In this document: positions 24,421 through 35,343 of the stretch, piece after piece | Numbering within the stretch: position 1 is the first letter of the stretch | Layout of the letters: every line of letters begins with the position of its first letter | From: Ridgeia piscesae | Taxonomy: Eukaryota > Annelida > Polychaeta > Sabellida > Siboglinidae | Reading direction: 5' to 3' | Length of the DNA stretch: 64,000 nt | Assembly: GCA_025642075.2 (NCBI GenBank) | Contig: JAODUO010001195.1 | Span: 97,001-161,000, forward strand | Translations under genes and position numbers: made by a program | Notes under the pieces: model-generated | Database searches by the model: none | What the model was told of the DNA's origin: nothing | The model's input: the letters and a program-made list of their open reading frames with translations, nothing else

Positions 24421-24796
24421 ATGTATTCATAGTGGAGTAGACAAACTTACAATGGTCTATGCGCATTCATGGTGGTGTAGAACATATTCACAGTAGTGTA
24501 GACATATTTGCAGTGGCATAGTCAGCCTGACTGTTAGTGTGGTTTACCATTATTGTAGGCACATTTAAATAGTGGTGTTTACACACTGCCAAAGTGGCAT
24601 GGACATATTGAGGTTGGCGTAGACACATCAACACGGCACATTCACACTGACGTAGACACATTTACAGAGGCATAGACATTCACAGCAATGTAGATTCATT
24701 CACTGTGTTGAAGAACATTAATTAATTGTAGTCAGATACAAATTTGACGTGACAAAAAATCTGGCATATTAAATTGCTTCACAATATGATACTTAC

Positions 24797-24930
24797 AGAG
24801 CAACTGTTGCCGGTGTATCCGGGAAGACAGACACATTGATAGGAGTCAAACACGTTGATGCACTCTTTGGTTGTAGCGGAATTACACAGGTTTGACTGAC
24901 ACTTGTCTGTGTAGTCACTGCACAGAACAC
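24797..24930 (-). CDS. Exon 19: end of EGF 8 and EGF 9
   Basis: The 134-bp exon runs phase 1 to 0, acceptor ACTTGCAG, donor GTAAGTA. It starts GVLCSDYTDKCQSNLC, then CINVFDSYQCVC and GYTGNSCS. The acceptor and the first 35 or so exon bases are repeated about 32 times in the 41-bp array upstream. Only this most exon-proximal acceptor leaves the exon in frame. Confidence 0.88.
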
Positions 24931-26236
24931 CTGCAAGTAACACTTGTCTGTGTAGTCACTGAACAGAACACCTGCAAGTGACACTTGTCTGTGTAGTCAC
25001 TGAACAGAACACCTGCAAGTAACACTTGTCTGTGTAGTCACTGCACAGAACACCTGCAAGTAACACTTGTCTGTGTAGTCACTGCACAGAACACCTGCAA
25101 GTGACACTTGTCTGTGTAGTCACTGCACAGAACACCTGCAAGTAACACTTGTCTGTGTAGTCACTGCACAGAACACCTGCAAGTAACACTTGTCTGTGTA
25201 GTCACTGCACAGAACACCTGCAAGTGACACTTGTCTGTGTAGTCACTGCACAGAACACCTGCAAGTGACACTTGTCTGTGTAGTCACTGCACAGAACACC
25301 TGCAAGTGACACTTGTCTGTGTAGTCACTGCACAGAACACTGCAAGTGACACTTGTCTGTGTAGTCACTGCACAGAACACCTGCAAGTGACACTTGTCTG
25401 TGTAGTCACTGCACAGAACACCTGCAAGTGACACTTGTCTGTGTAGTCACTGCACAGAACACCTGCAAGTAACACTTGTCTGTGTAGTCACTGCACAGAA
25501 CACCTGCAAGTGACACTTGTCTGTGTAGTCACTGCACAGAACACCTGCAAGTGACACTTGTCTGTGTAGTCACTGCACAGAACACCTGCAAGTAACACTT
25601 GTCTGTGTAGTCACTGCACAGAACACCTGCAAGTGACACTTGTCTGTGTAGTCACTGCACAGAACACCTGCAAGTAACACTTGTCTGTGTAGTCACTGCA
25701 CAGAACACCTGCAAGTAACACTTGTCTGTGTAGTCACTGCACAGAACACCTGCAAGTAACACTTGTCTGTGTAGTCACTGCACAGAACACCTGCAAGTAA
25801 CACTTGTCTGTGTAGTCACTGCACAGAACACATGCAAGTGACACTTGTCTGTGTAGTCACTGCACAGAACACCTGCAAGTGACACTTGTCTGTGTAGTCA
25901 CTGCACAGAACACCTGCAAGTGACACTTGTCTGTGTAGTCACTGCACAGAACACCTGCAAGTGACACTTGTCTGTGTAGTCACTGCACAGAACACCTGCA
26001 AGTGACACTTGTCTGTGTAGTCACAGCACAGAACACCTGCAAGTGACACTTGTCTGTGTAGTCACTGAACAGAACACCTGCAAGTGACACTTGTCTGTGT
26101 AGTCACTGCACAGAACACCTGCAAGTGACACTTGTCTGTGTAGTCACTGCACAGAACACCTGCAAGTGACACTTGTCTGTGTAGTCACTGCACAGAACAC
26201 CTGCAAGTGACACTTGTCTGTGTAGTCACTGCACAG
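24897..26236. repeat. 41-bp array made of copies of the exon 19 splice acceptor and exon start
   Basis: About 32 units. On the minus strand each reads ACTTGCAG then GTGTTCTGTGCAGTGACTAC and ACAGACAAGTGT. This is the true exon 19 acceptor plus roughly its first 35 bases. The copy nearest the exon is the exon itself, so the array began as a duplication across the intron-exon junction. Units differ at few positions (GTGAC/GTAAC). Confidence 0.97.
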
Positions 26237-26289
26237 TGAGTGCGTGAGTGAGTGAGTGAGTGAGTGTAGCTACATGAGCACAGAACACG

Positions 26290-28333
26290 CTTAAGAGCCA
26301 CTTAGTCTGGTGATGAATACTGCTAACAGAGCCCTGAGACAAGCTAACCAGAGCCCATTTATGTTTTAACACTGACATGAACACTTAACCAGAGCCCATT
26401 GATGTTTTAAATCAGACTGAACAGAACCAGCTATTGATGTTTTAACACCGAGACTGAACACTTAACCAGAGACCATTGATGTTTTAACACCGAGACTGAA
26501 TGCTTAACCAGAACCCATAGAAGTTTTAACACTGAGACTGAACACTTAACCAGAGACCACTGATGTCTTAACACTGAGACTGGATGCTTAACCAGAGGCC
26601 ATGGATGTTTTAACACTGAGACTGACACTTAACCAGAGACCATTGATGTTTTAACACTGAGACTGGACACTTAACCAGAGACCATGGATGTTTTAACACT
26701 GAGACTGAACACTTAACCAGAGACCTTGTTTTAGTCACTGAGACAGAACAACCTGAAATTTTTAACATTTGTCTGGATCACTTCCCCAGAACACCTGAAT
26801 TTTAACACTGAGTCTGTGACGCTTCCAGAACACCTGGATTTTTAACATTTGTCGGGTGTTAACCCAAACCCTTGAAGAACCCCTGAACTGAACGCTTGAG
26901 CCGGGTGTTTTCACTGATACAGAACCCAACCCTTGAAGTTTAACACTTGTCTGTGTAGTCATTTAAACCCAAAAGCCCTTGAATTTTAAAAACTTGTTCC
27001 GTGTTAGGTCACTGAGACTGAACCCCTTAACCAGTGACCTTGTTTTAGTCACTGAGACTGAACACCTTCAAGAACATTGTCTGTTTAGTCACTGAGACTG
27101 AACACTGAAAGAAGCCCTTGTCTGTTTAGCACTGAAAAACACCTTAAAGTGACCTTGTCTGTTTAGTCACTGAAAAACACCTTAAAGTGACCTTGTCTGT
27201 TTAACACTGAGACTGAAAAAACCAGTCAATTTTTAACACCGAGTCTGTGTTAAGCAGACCCCCATTAGAAACACCGAGCAAGTTAACCCAACCTTGTCTG
27301 TTTAGTCACTGCACAAGAACCCAACCCTTGGCAAGTGACAACTTGGCCCCCTTGTTTTTAAACCCCAGACTGAACAACCGGGCCCAATTTTTAACACTGA
27401 GTCTGTGAAAAGTCCCTTGTTTTAACAGAACAACCTTTGGCCCAATTTTTAACACTGAGTCTGTGAAAAGTCCCTGAACAGAACAACCTTTGGCCCAATT
27501 TTTAACCCCCTTGTTCCGTGTTATTTTTCACTGAGACTGAACAACCGGGCCAATTTTTAACACTGAGTCTGAGTTAACCAGAGCCATTGATGTTAACACC
27601 GAGCTAAGTAAACAGGCCATTGATGTTTTAACGACTGAACACTAACCAGAGCCTTGATTTTAACGTGACGGAAGATGAAAAGGCCTAGATGTTTTAAAGA
27701 GACTAACAACCCGGGCCTTTGGGTTTTTAAGCACAATGGCATTTTAACCAGAAAGGAAATAGACTAAAATTAACCAGAAATTTTTTCCCGGTTCAACCCC
27801 AGGATGTTTTAACATGAGTGAACTTAAAGGTTGGTGAACTGAGTAAAAATTAAAGGTTGGTGGGTGGTAAGGTAAAGTTGAGTTGAGTTTAACTGAGTGA
27901 ATGAGTTGAGTGAGTGAATATGCTAACATAGAGGCAACATTGAGACTGAACGCTTAACCAGAGCCCATTTATGGTTTTAACTTTGGGACTGAATACTTAA
28001 CCAGAGCCCATTGATGTTTTAACATCAAGACTGAACCAGAGCCCATTGATGTTGATGTTTTAACACCGAGACTGAACACTTAACCAGAGCCCATTGATGT
28101 TTTAACACTGAGACTGAACACTTAACCAGAGACCATTGATGTTTTAACACTGAGACTGAACGCTTAACCAGAGCCCATTGATGTTTTAACACTGAGACTG
28201 AACACTTAACCAGAGACCATTGATGTTTTAACCCCTGAGACTGGATGCTTAACCAGAGCCCATTGATGTTTTAACACTGAGTCTGAACACTTAACCAGAG
28301 CCCATTGATGTTTTAACACTGAGACTGAACGTT
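26290..28333. repeat. 42-bp minisatellite with a corrupted centre
   Basis: The unit is CTTAACCAGAGCCCATTGAT plus GTTTTAACACTGAGACTGAA and CA. Units are regular at 26,380-26,730 and 27,940-28,333. Between about 26,740 and 27,930 they are broken, homopolymer-rich and mixed with pieces of the neighbouring 41-bp unit (TTGTCTGTTTAGTCACTG), as if two arrays were merged in consensus. It lies in intron 18. Confidence 0.9.
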
Positions 28334-28420
28334 TAAATATGTAAATAATTTAAGACGACTACTCACTGAAAGTAATCAGTCACCAGGACAACACTGATCA
28401 CGTCACATGTCAAAACTAAC

Positions 28421-28660
28421 CTGCGTAACCATGACGACAGGAGCAGTTGTAGCCATTGACCATGTCGTTGCATGTCGCTCCGTTGTGACAGGGGTTGCTG
28501 GCACACTCATCAACGTTGTGTTGACAGTTGTAGCCGGTGAAACCAGAGGCACAGTGGCACTGATACACACCGTCCTTGTCCGAGTTGTCTGAACAAGTCG
28601 CTCCATTCTGACACTTCTCCTCAGCACACGTGTCAACGTTGACACACTGTGAACCACCGG
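28421..28660 (-). CDS. Exon 18: EGF 7 and most of EGF 8
   Basis: The 240-bp phase 1-1 exon has acceptor GTCCACAG and donor GTTAGTT. After GGSQCVNV it holds EGF 7 (DTCAEEKCQNGATC, YQCHC, GFTGYNC) and EGF 8 (NVDECASNPCHNGATC, CNDMVNGYNCSC, HGYA). NVDEC and the hydroxylation-type segment mark EGF 8 as calcium-binding. EGF 7 has a longer C3-C4 loop (DNSDKDGV). Confidence 0.88.
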
Positions 28661-29094
28661 CTGTGGACAAAACTACACAAAGTCACATCTCAGTTATTTT
28701 CTTACCAAACATGTCTGAGATAATTAGAATATCAACATCGGAAATACACATAGGTTGACTTTTAGACACTGCCACATATTAGACAGTTTCAGTTGTGCTA
28801 ATTTAATTTTTAAACACAAACTTCTTTAAACATGTTTTATATATATATGAATTAACCACATCATTAACAAATATGCAAATAACATTTCTAACTGCAAATA
28901 GCTGCAAAAACATCCGACTAATTTTTATATTTCCTGTCACATATATCAGTTCATGTTACTAGTAACTTAATTATCCTGTTAAGTGTAACAGATTGTAGCT
29001 CTCACACCAAGATAAGGAAAACACAATTTATGTAGCAAATGTCCTATGGTCCCCTAATTACCGTTGCTGTGTCCAGTGATCACTTACCTTCACC
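28661..29094. other. Intron 17, proximal part, no feature seen
   Basis: AT-rich unique-looking sequence upstream of the exon 18 acceptor, leading into the 28-bp array. Confidence 0.55.
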
Positions 29095-29893
29095 AACTGT
29101 CCAGTGATTATCCACCATCACCAAGTGTCACCATCATCAAGTGTCACCATCACCAAGTGTCACTGTCATCAAGTGTCCAGTCGTTTCTCACCATCACCAA
29201 GTGTCTAATGGTTACCTGCCATCACCAAGTGTCCAATGGTTACCTACCATCACCAAGTGTCCAATGGTTACCTACCATCACCAAGTGTCCAATGGTTACC
29301 TGCCATCACCAAGTGTCCAATGATTACCTAACATCACCATGTGTCCAATGGTTACCTACCATCACTAACTGTCCAATGGTTACCTGCCATCACCAAGTGT
29401 CCAATGGTTACCTGCCATCACCAAGTGTCCAATGGTTACCTATCCATCACTAACTGTCCAATGGTTACCTGCCATCACCAAGTGTCCAATGGTTACCTGC
29501 CATCACCAAATGTCCAATGGTTACCTATCATCACCAAGTGTCCAATGGTTACCTATCATCACCAAGTGTCTAATGGTTACCTATCATCACCAAGTGTCCA
29601 ATGGTTACCTATCATCACCAAGTGTCTAATGGTTACCTATCATCACCAAGTGTCTAATGGTTACCTATCATCACCAAGTGTCTAATGGTTACCTATCATC
29701 ACCAAGTGTCCAATGGTTACCTACCATCACCAAGTGTCCTAATGGTTACCTATCATCACCAAGTGCCAATGGTCACCTACCATCACCAAGTGTCCAAGTG
29801 GTTACCTGCCATCACCAAGTGTCCAAGTGGTTACCTGCCATCACCAAGTGTCCAAGTGGTTACCTGCCATCACCAAGTGTCCGGTGGTTACCT
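29095..29893. repeat. 28-bp array containing copies of the exon 17 splice donor region
   Basis: About 28 units of CCAATGGTTACCTACCATCA plus CCAAGTGT. On the minus strand many read GATG then GTAGGTAACC, the same ten bases that form the exon 17 donor (ACG then GTAGGTAACC). Other copies have GCAGGT or ATAGGT instead, so only some keep GT. The array abuts the exon. Confidence 0.95.
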
Positions 29894-29895
29894 AC

Positions 29896-30094
29896 CGTCA
29901 CATGTAAACTGGATCTGGTAGTCGTGACACGTGGTGTTAGTTGTCTGGTTGGCGTTGAGACAGAGGAGACCAGCGGTGCTACAAGCCACTTGCAGGACCT
30001 GGCTGGTTGAGTCACCCTCACTGAAGGTAGTGGCTGAACCCTTCACCCGACACTTCACCCCAACTGGGGTGGTACCTCCACAGACCGACACTTT
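29896..30094 (-). CDS. Exon 17: Mucin2_WxxW-type domain, second part
   Basis: The 199-bp exon runs phase 0 to 1, acceptor TCCCACAG, donor GTAGGTAACC. It encodes KVSVCGGTTPVGVKCRVKGS, then VLQVACSTAGLLCLNANQT and CHDYQIQFTC. The pattern V-x-C-x4-GL-x-C-x-N-x2-Q then C-x-DY-x-x-x-x-C is the conserved second half of Mucin2_WxxW domains. Exons 16 and 17 form a 279-bp phase 1-1 cassette between EGF exons. The donor sequence recurs in the adjoining 28-bp array. Confidence 0.82.
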
Positions 30095-30178
30095 CTGTGG
30101 GAAAATGGCCAGAGATACAAAACAGGAAACTATGAATGTTGTACAACATACATATATTCATTATTATATAATATATAT

Positions 30179-30225
<47 letters not shown>

Positions 30226-30700
30226 TATACATTATAAATATAAGCCTATACATGAAATAGTATAATAAAATAATATATATATATATATTTTTTATAATAT
30301 TCAGATAATGCATGAATAATGTCTATTGTGTATTAAAAATTAATTAAAACATTAATGTTCAATAAACTGCTGTTGTCTAGATGGTGGTGAAGTCGTACTG
30401 CTATATGAGGTTCCCATAACTTTGAAACAAATAAGAGGTTTTATATTGGACAGTAGTTGTTTATGAGTCTGAATCCAGGTCTGGTTTCTTTTGTGCAACG
30501 TCAGCAGATTTTATTTGATGTAGACATTTACGTAGCCTCCCAGGTGGGGACTCATTTGGATTAGGAAAACACTACAGATTGTTAATGAAGCACCTGGGGT
30601 ATATAGACAATGAACCCTGCTAAAACAGCCATCTTGGTATTCAGTTCAATAAGGGAGATCCTTACTCTGAGGTTCACTGTACTAAGTACAAACTACTGAC
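30095..30700. other. Intron 16 with AT dinucleotide tracts
   Basis: AT-rich; (TA)n tracts lie at about 30,166-30,295. Nothing else was recognised. Confidence 0.6.
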
Positions 30701-30780
30701 CTGTTTCAATGTTGCTAAAGTTTCGTCGTCCCCAGTTGCATCGGGATCACTTGTGTCTAGCCACAGTGTCTTATAGCGAC
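30701..30780 (-). CDS. Exon 16: Mucin2_WxxW-type domain, first part
   Basis: The 80-bp exon runs phase 1 to 0, acceptor TTTATAG, donor GTCAGTA. It encodes RYKTLWLDTSDPDATGDDET and LATLKQ. The aromatic-x3-W-x-D start, followed by a P and a GD-D/E-ET segment, matches the opening of the Mucin2_WxxW (CILP/mucin) family. The first Trp of the motif appears as Tyr. It is short, and recognition relies on the partner exon 17. Confidence 0.75.
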
Positions 30781-31006
30781 CTATAAACAACTCATTCTGA
30801 CATTCACAAAACTAATTGAGACAACATCTGAAACAATCCACTCATTTATCATTTAATTAATATAATTTATTTTTAATATTTATACAGACTCCCTTCCTTG
30901 CTCCCTCCCTCATTTATCCAAGGGATGGGAATCTCAGTCATCACAATTAAAAAATTGCATTATCTCTGTCAATTCTGCATATATGGGTAAACAATTGCAA
31001 AAAGGC

Positions 31007-31309
31007 AAGTTCTTACATAGCGCAGTATCCAGGCCTCAGGACCATTCAAAAACACTTTACAATTTACTTCCCTGACAGACCTATTCACTCAGACACAATT
31101 TTGGCTTCTCTGGGAAGCATCCAGCCATATGCTACAATTAATGCGCGAAGGCTGCTCTACACATATCCACCACTGTCTATAGCCAGATACTCATTTATAC
31201 AGCTGAGTGAACTGGAGCAATGTAGAGTGAAACAACAAAAGGTTTTAACACAGCAACACAGGATTCGAACCCGGGTTCTCGTAGTCGAGAGTCCAAAGCT
31301 CTGTTAGGG
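31007..31309 (-). mobile_element. tRNA-derived SINE-like element
   Basis: On the minus strand a tRNA-like head includes the B box GGGTTCGAATCC (31,261-31,272). A body follows with CATTGCTCCAGTTCACTC and GGATGCTTCCCAGAGAAG, then a tail rich in AAGTGTTTTTGAATGG-type sequence ending GCGCTATGTAAGAAC. It is closest to the 37,864-38,145 copy. It lies in intron 15. Confidence 0.78.
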
Positions 31310-31504
31310 TAGGTGGGGATCTTGGAGGTCACAATTTCAAAACATTTTTATCGCAGGCAAACTGCCTTTTTTCCTTGGACTACACCAGGCAAATCAGCTG
31401 GTAAATATTACATGTCTAAATGACAGTTGGTTATGATTAATTACGTGGCTGTACTACCGTACTTATTGTGTGTGAAAAAGTGATTTTAGCTGACATATTC
31501 TTAC

Positions 31505-31726
31505 CTGAGGTGTACCCTGGTTGGCAGATGCACCGTGCTTTACTTGTGGTGTAGTCCTCGAGACATACGCCTTTACCACCACAAGGGTCAAGGCTACACA
31601 GACTACCTGGAGTTGGGCGCATCTCACATTTTTTTCCCGCAAAGCCATCAGGACAGGCACAGGAGAAGTCGTTCTCTTTGTCTGTGCATGTCCCTCCATA
31701 CAGACAAGGGTTCTCAGCACACTCGT
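31505..31726 (-). CDS. Exon 15: EGF 5 (calcium-binding type) and EGF 6
   Basis: The 222-bp phase 1-1 exon has acceptor CTGTACAG and donor GTAAGAA. EGF 5 is DECAENPCLYGGTC, CTDKENDFSCAC, DGFAGKKC. EGF 6 is LCSLDPCGGKGVC, RCICQPGYTS and lacks its last Cys before the donor. The next two exons encode a WxxW-type domain. A Cys soon after it (GGSQC) could complete EGF 6. Confidence 0.88.
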
Positions 31727-31734
31727 CTGTACAG

Positions 31735-31960
31735 GAAACAACAACTTGTCTGTACACGTCCTAACTTACACCAGTAGCAATATCCTGTCTGTAAATGTCC
31801 TAACTTACACCGGTAACAACAACTTGTCAGTACATGTCCTAACTTACACCGGTAACAACAACTTGTCAGTATATGTCCTATCTTACACCAGTAACAACAA
31901 CTTGTTGTCTGTACATGTCCTAACTTACACACATGGACATTTTCTACACTCATCTGTACA
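31735..31960. repeat. 39-bp tandem repeat derived from the exon 15 acceptor
   Basis: About five to six units. On the minus strand they read GGACATGTACAG then ACAAGTTGTTGTTACCG; the real exon 15 boundary is CTGTACAG then ACGAGTGT. Copies become more diverged away from the exon, to about 32,110. Confidence 0.85.
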
Positions 31961-31975
31961 GATAACAACTCTGTA
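31925..31975 (-). pseudogene. Decayed EGF exon fragment
   Basis: On the minus strand TCTGTACAG is followed by codons for DECRKCPC and then a donor-like GTAAGTTAGG. It looks like a remnant copy of the start of exon 15 (DECAENPC). As a 23-bp exon it would break the reading frame, so I treat it as a relic. Confidence 0.5.
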
Positions 31976-32345
31976 CACATTCCTCATTACAGACACAGGT
32001 ACTTTGTACATCCGTAACTTGTCTAAAGAGACATCATCAACTGTGTCCAGGCACGGGTACTTCGTATATTCATTAAAACAGTTAACAACAACTGTCTCGT
32101 CTATACAGACAGACTTCATACAGACATGAACTAATGAAATGTCATTTTGAATTCTTAATATTTAATCGCTTTAAATTGCAATGTCCGGCGGCAGAAACAT
32201 ATCACAGCAAACACGGGAGACTGAGCAGTGGGACTGGAGAAAGTCGGAAGATGACAGAAGGTGGAGATCGAGAGAGGGCTCGTGATGTGGGGGAAGAAAG
32301 TAAACAATGTCACAATTAAACCAGAAATGTGACACGTTGGTTTAC
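31976..32345. other. Intron 14 remainder
   Basis: Contains further weak copies of the acceptor-derived repeat (TCTATACAGAC near 32,100) and a unique stretch up to the exon 14 donor. Confidence 0.5.
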
Positions 32346-32479
32346 CTATGTCTGTCTCACAGTTGCGTCCCGTGTAGCCTGCTGCACATGTGCAGATGTA
32401 GCGAATGTCACCGGTCACCTGACACGTTCCTCCATGTTGACACTCATTGTTTACACAGAATTTCTTTACTTCGTTACAC
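32346..32479 (-). CDS. Exon 14: EGF 4
   Basis: The 134-bp exon runs phase 2 to 1, acceptor CCCTTAG, donor GTAAACC. After the last Cys of EGF 3 it encodes FCVNNECQHGGTC, YICTC and GYTGRNC, a full six-cysteine EGF, then ETDI, which joins exon 15 as ETDIDEC. The phase-2 start differs from the usual phase 1 but matches exon 13. Confidence 0.87.
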
Positions 32480-33091
32480 CTAAGGGAGGCAGACAAGGCA
32501 AGGCAAGGTTGACAGACATGTCATGTGTCATAGTGTGACAATACATTACGTCAGCGTCACCCACTCACATAGCTACAAGGCATGAGCAGCTGTTGTCATT
32601 ATTCGTGTTTATATCTTACACTTGTTTTCATCGACACTGTATGTTCTGGAGTTTTCAGTAATGGGAATATGTTACATGTATATGTACATACACATACACA
32701 CATACACACACGCACTCTTGCACTCACATGCACACACTCACATGCACACACTAACATGCATGCACACCCATGCAGACATATACATAAAAAATTATAAATA
32801 GTCATATATTTATGAGTAAAGCTACTGAAAAAGCCAGCAAATCATATGGTGTATCAGTAAATCCAAAACACTACAACATATTCTCAGTGCTTGGGAGATG
32901 CTGTCAGACTGCCCCCTAAATTAGCATGCAGATACATACATAAATATAGAGTTTGCACATTAAAACTGTTCTATTCAGATCTGATCAGATATCGTATGAA
33001 AGTCATAAATAAATTCTGGCCACACCAAGACATACATCATGACGCCAAGACAGGAAATCAAAAATAAAATAAATGAGCAAATAACACAAAC
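32480..33091. other. Intron 13 with a degenerate CA-rich stretch
   Basis: 32,690-32,775 is an imperfect CA/CATG-rich run. No exon or mobile element was recognised elsewhere. Confidence 0.55.
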
Positions 33092-33233
33092 CTTTTCCCA
33101 GTGTAGATGTCTGCGGTTCGACACAGACATGTGAAGTCAAGATTTTCGTCCTTACACATCCCACCGTGGTAACACTTTGTATCTTCTCCAGCACAATTGT
33201 CTTCCTCGTATTCACAGCGACTGCCATTGTATG
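33092..33233 (-). CDS. Exon 13: end of EGF 2 and most of EGF 3
   Basis: The 142-bp exon runs phase 1 to 2, acceptor TGCTGCAG, donor GTTTGTG (non-consensus at +3). It reads AYNGSRCEYEEDNCAGEDTK, then CYHGGMC, CKDENLDFTCLC (hydroxylation-type spacing) and DIYTGK. The final Cys of EGF 3 is the first codon after the next junction. The acceptor lies about 26 bp from the long TG tract, which therefore sits in the polypyrimidine/branch-point region of this intron. Confidence 0.85.
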
Positions 33234-33257
33234 CTGCAGCAAAATATCAACCTCATA

Positions 33258-33984
<727 letters not shown>

Positions 33985-33989
<5 letters not shown>

Positions 33990-34794
33990 CTGCGTGCGCG
34001 TGTGTGTCACCTATGTAATTTTATGCTAAGCTATTCCTCCTAGATGGCAATATGTTCCCACCAAATGTTACACAATTTTTAAGCTATAAGGAATTGGAAT
34101 TGCTTATTTGAACTTGATTTTGATCATTTGGAGACTTGTCTCACTGAAAATGTGTTTTGCTCCTTTGGAAATGTGAAAGACTTGTTTCCATGGAAACTGC
34201 TTGCTGTCGCTGTTTTTGTTCCATATATGTGGCTCTATTAGCTGCGAAGAACACATAAGTCAACAACTCTGACTTCATCTTTCATTGGAAACAAGTGTAC
34301 TATTGTGTGCTTTAATGTGTTTATATCCTCGGTAAATATTATATATATGCGTATTTTGTTATTTGCTTATGCATTGTATACAAATTCTTTTATGTGCATG
34401 TATTATAATGTTTTACTAAATAAACTCACTCACTCACTCGCATAATGTTTTTGTGCACCTACACGTACAGTACAACAGAGCATTAGACACTCAGGTTTTA
34501 CAAGAATGGCAACAAAGACATACCGCATGTGTTCAATCAGAAACAACCCTGATCACTCCTTGAGATTTGCTGACAATGGATGATAAGTAATGTGAAGTAA
34601 AAAAACGACATTGGTGCCAATTAATTAGCCAAAAATGATGCCCAAAAAAGATGCCTTTTTTGGTGTATGTGTCAACAAAACAAATGATGATCGCACTCCT
34701 CAGAACAGTAGAACTATGAGTACAGCCGGCTGCAGACATGAATGCAAGGTTCACTTCTAAAAATAACAAAATATGCGGACATTATTTAACATAC
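33985..34794. other. Intron 12 remainder, possible retroelement 3' end
   Basis: 34,080-34,440 is AT-rich and ends with ACTAAATAAACTCACTCACT, a polyadenylation-like signal followed by a short ACTC tail. This is suggestive of a retroelement or transcript 3' end on the plus strand. No coding sequence supports it. Confidence 0.35.
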
Positions 34795-35022
34795 CTGATG
34801 ATGCGATCGCAGTCTTCATGAACACAGTGTAGCTAGTAGACGGGTGCAGTGTTGGTTTATTGTAATAGATGAAACAATAACCACTGGACCACATGGCTGC
34901 GACACATTTGGTGTCATTGCTACACCAGTCTTTACATTCTCCCGGGGATAGATCAGTTGTGTAATTATCTGATGCTCCTTCTGCACTCTTATCAGCCATT
35001 TCTGTCATTTTCATATGTGTCT
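34795..35022 (-). CDS. Exon 12: PAN/apple-like domain inserted inside EGF 2
   Basis: The 228-bp phase 1-1 exon has acceptor TTGATTCAG and donor GTATGTT. It encodes MTEMADKSAEGASDNYTTDL, CKDWCSNDTKC..GYC, NKPTL and YTVFMKTAIASS. It is a close copy of exon 9. The preceding exon ends EGF 2 after its fifth Cys and the following exon begins YNGSRC, which looks like the missing EGF end. Exon removal would therefore leave one complete EGF in frame. Confidence 0.88.
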
Positions 35023-35229
35023 CTGAATCAAAAATAGTTACAGCTTTAAAGTCTGTTGTTACAGGGAACTAGCTGAATAACACATTTCACGTGAACAACA
35101 AGATGATATGAACAAGGTAATCAGTATATTCCCTAAAATCAATGTTTTGCATGTTTTATTTCAAATCAGAGTTTTGGAAAATCAAAACTTAATTCCCATA
35201 CACATTAATTTAAGTAGTACGAGTCATAC

Positions 35230-35343
35230 TTTTAGGGCAGAGACACGTGTAGCCGTTGACTCCATCAGTGCAGTTACCACCGTAGTAGCAGGGAGATGAT
35301 GCGCACTCATCAATGTCAGTCTCACAGTGAATACCTGTGTATC
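35230..35343 (-). CDS. Exon 11: end of EGF 1 and start of EGF 2
   Basis: The 114-bp phase 1-1 exon has acceptor TGTGCAG and donor GTATGAC. It begins [19 protein letters not shown], where DIDEC is the calcium-binding EGF signature. [12 protein letters not shown] fits the Asp/Asn hydroxylation pattern C-x-D/N-x4-Y/F-x-C. It stops after CLCPK with only five cysteines. The missing end lies in exon 13, beyond a PAN exon. Confidence 0.87.

Noticed and set aside
29064..30010. Plus-strand open frames with NGYLPSPSV-type repeats
   Set aside because: They are translations of the 28-bp array running into the complement of exon 17.
31255..31310. tRNA gene
   Set aside because: A B box is present, but the A box and arms do not complete a cloverleaf, and the same head plus body recurs at 37,864-38,145, as in a SINE.
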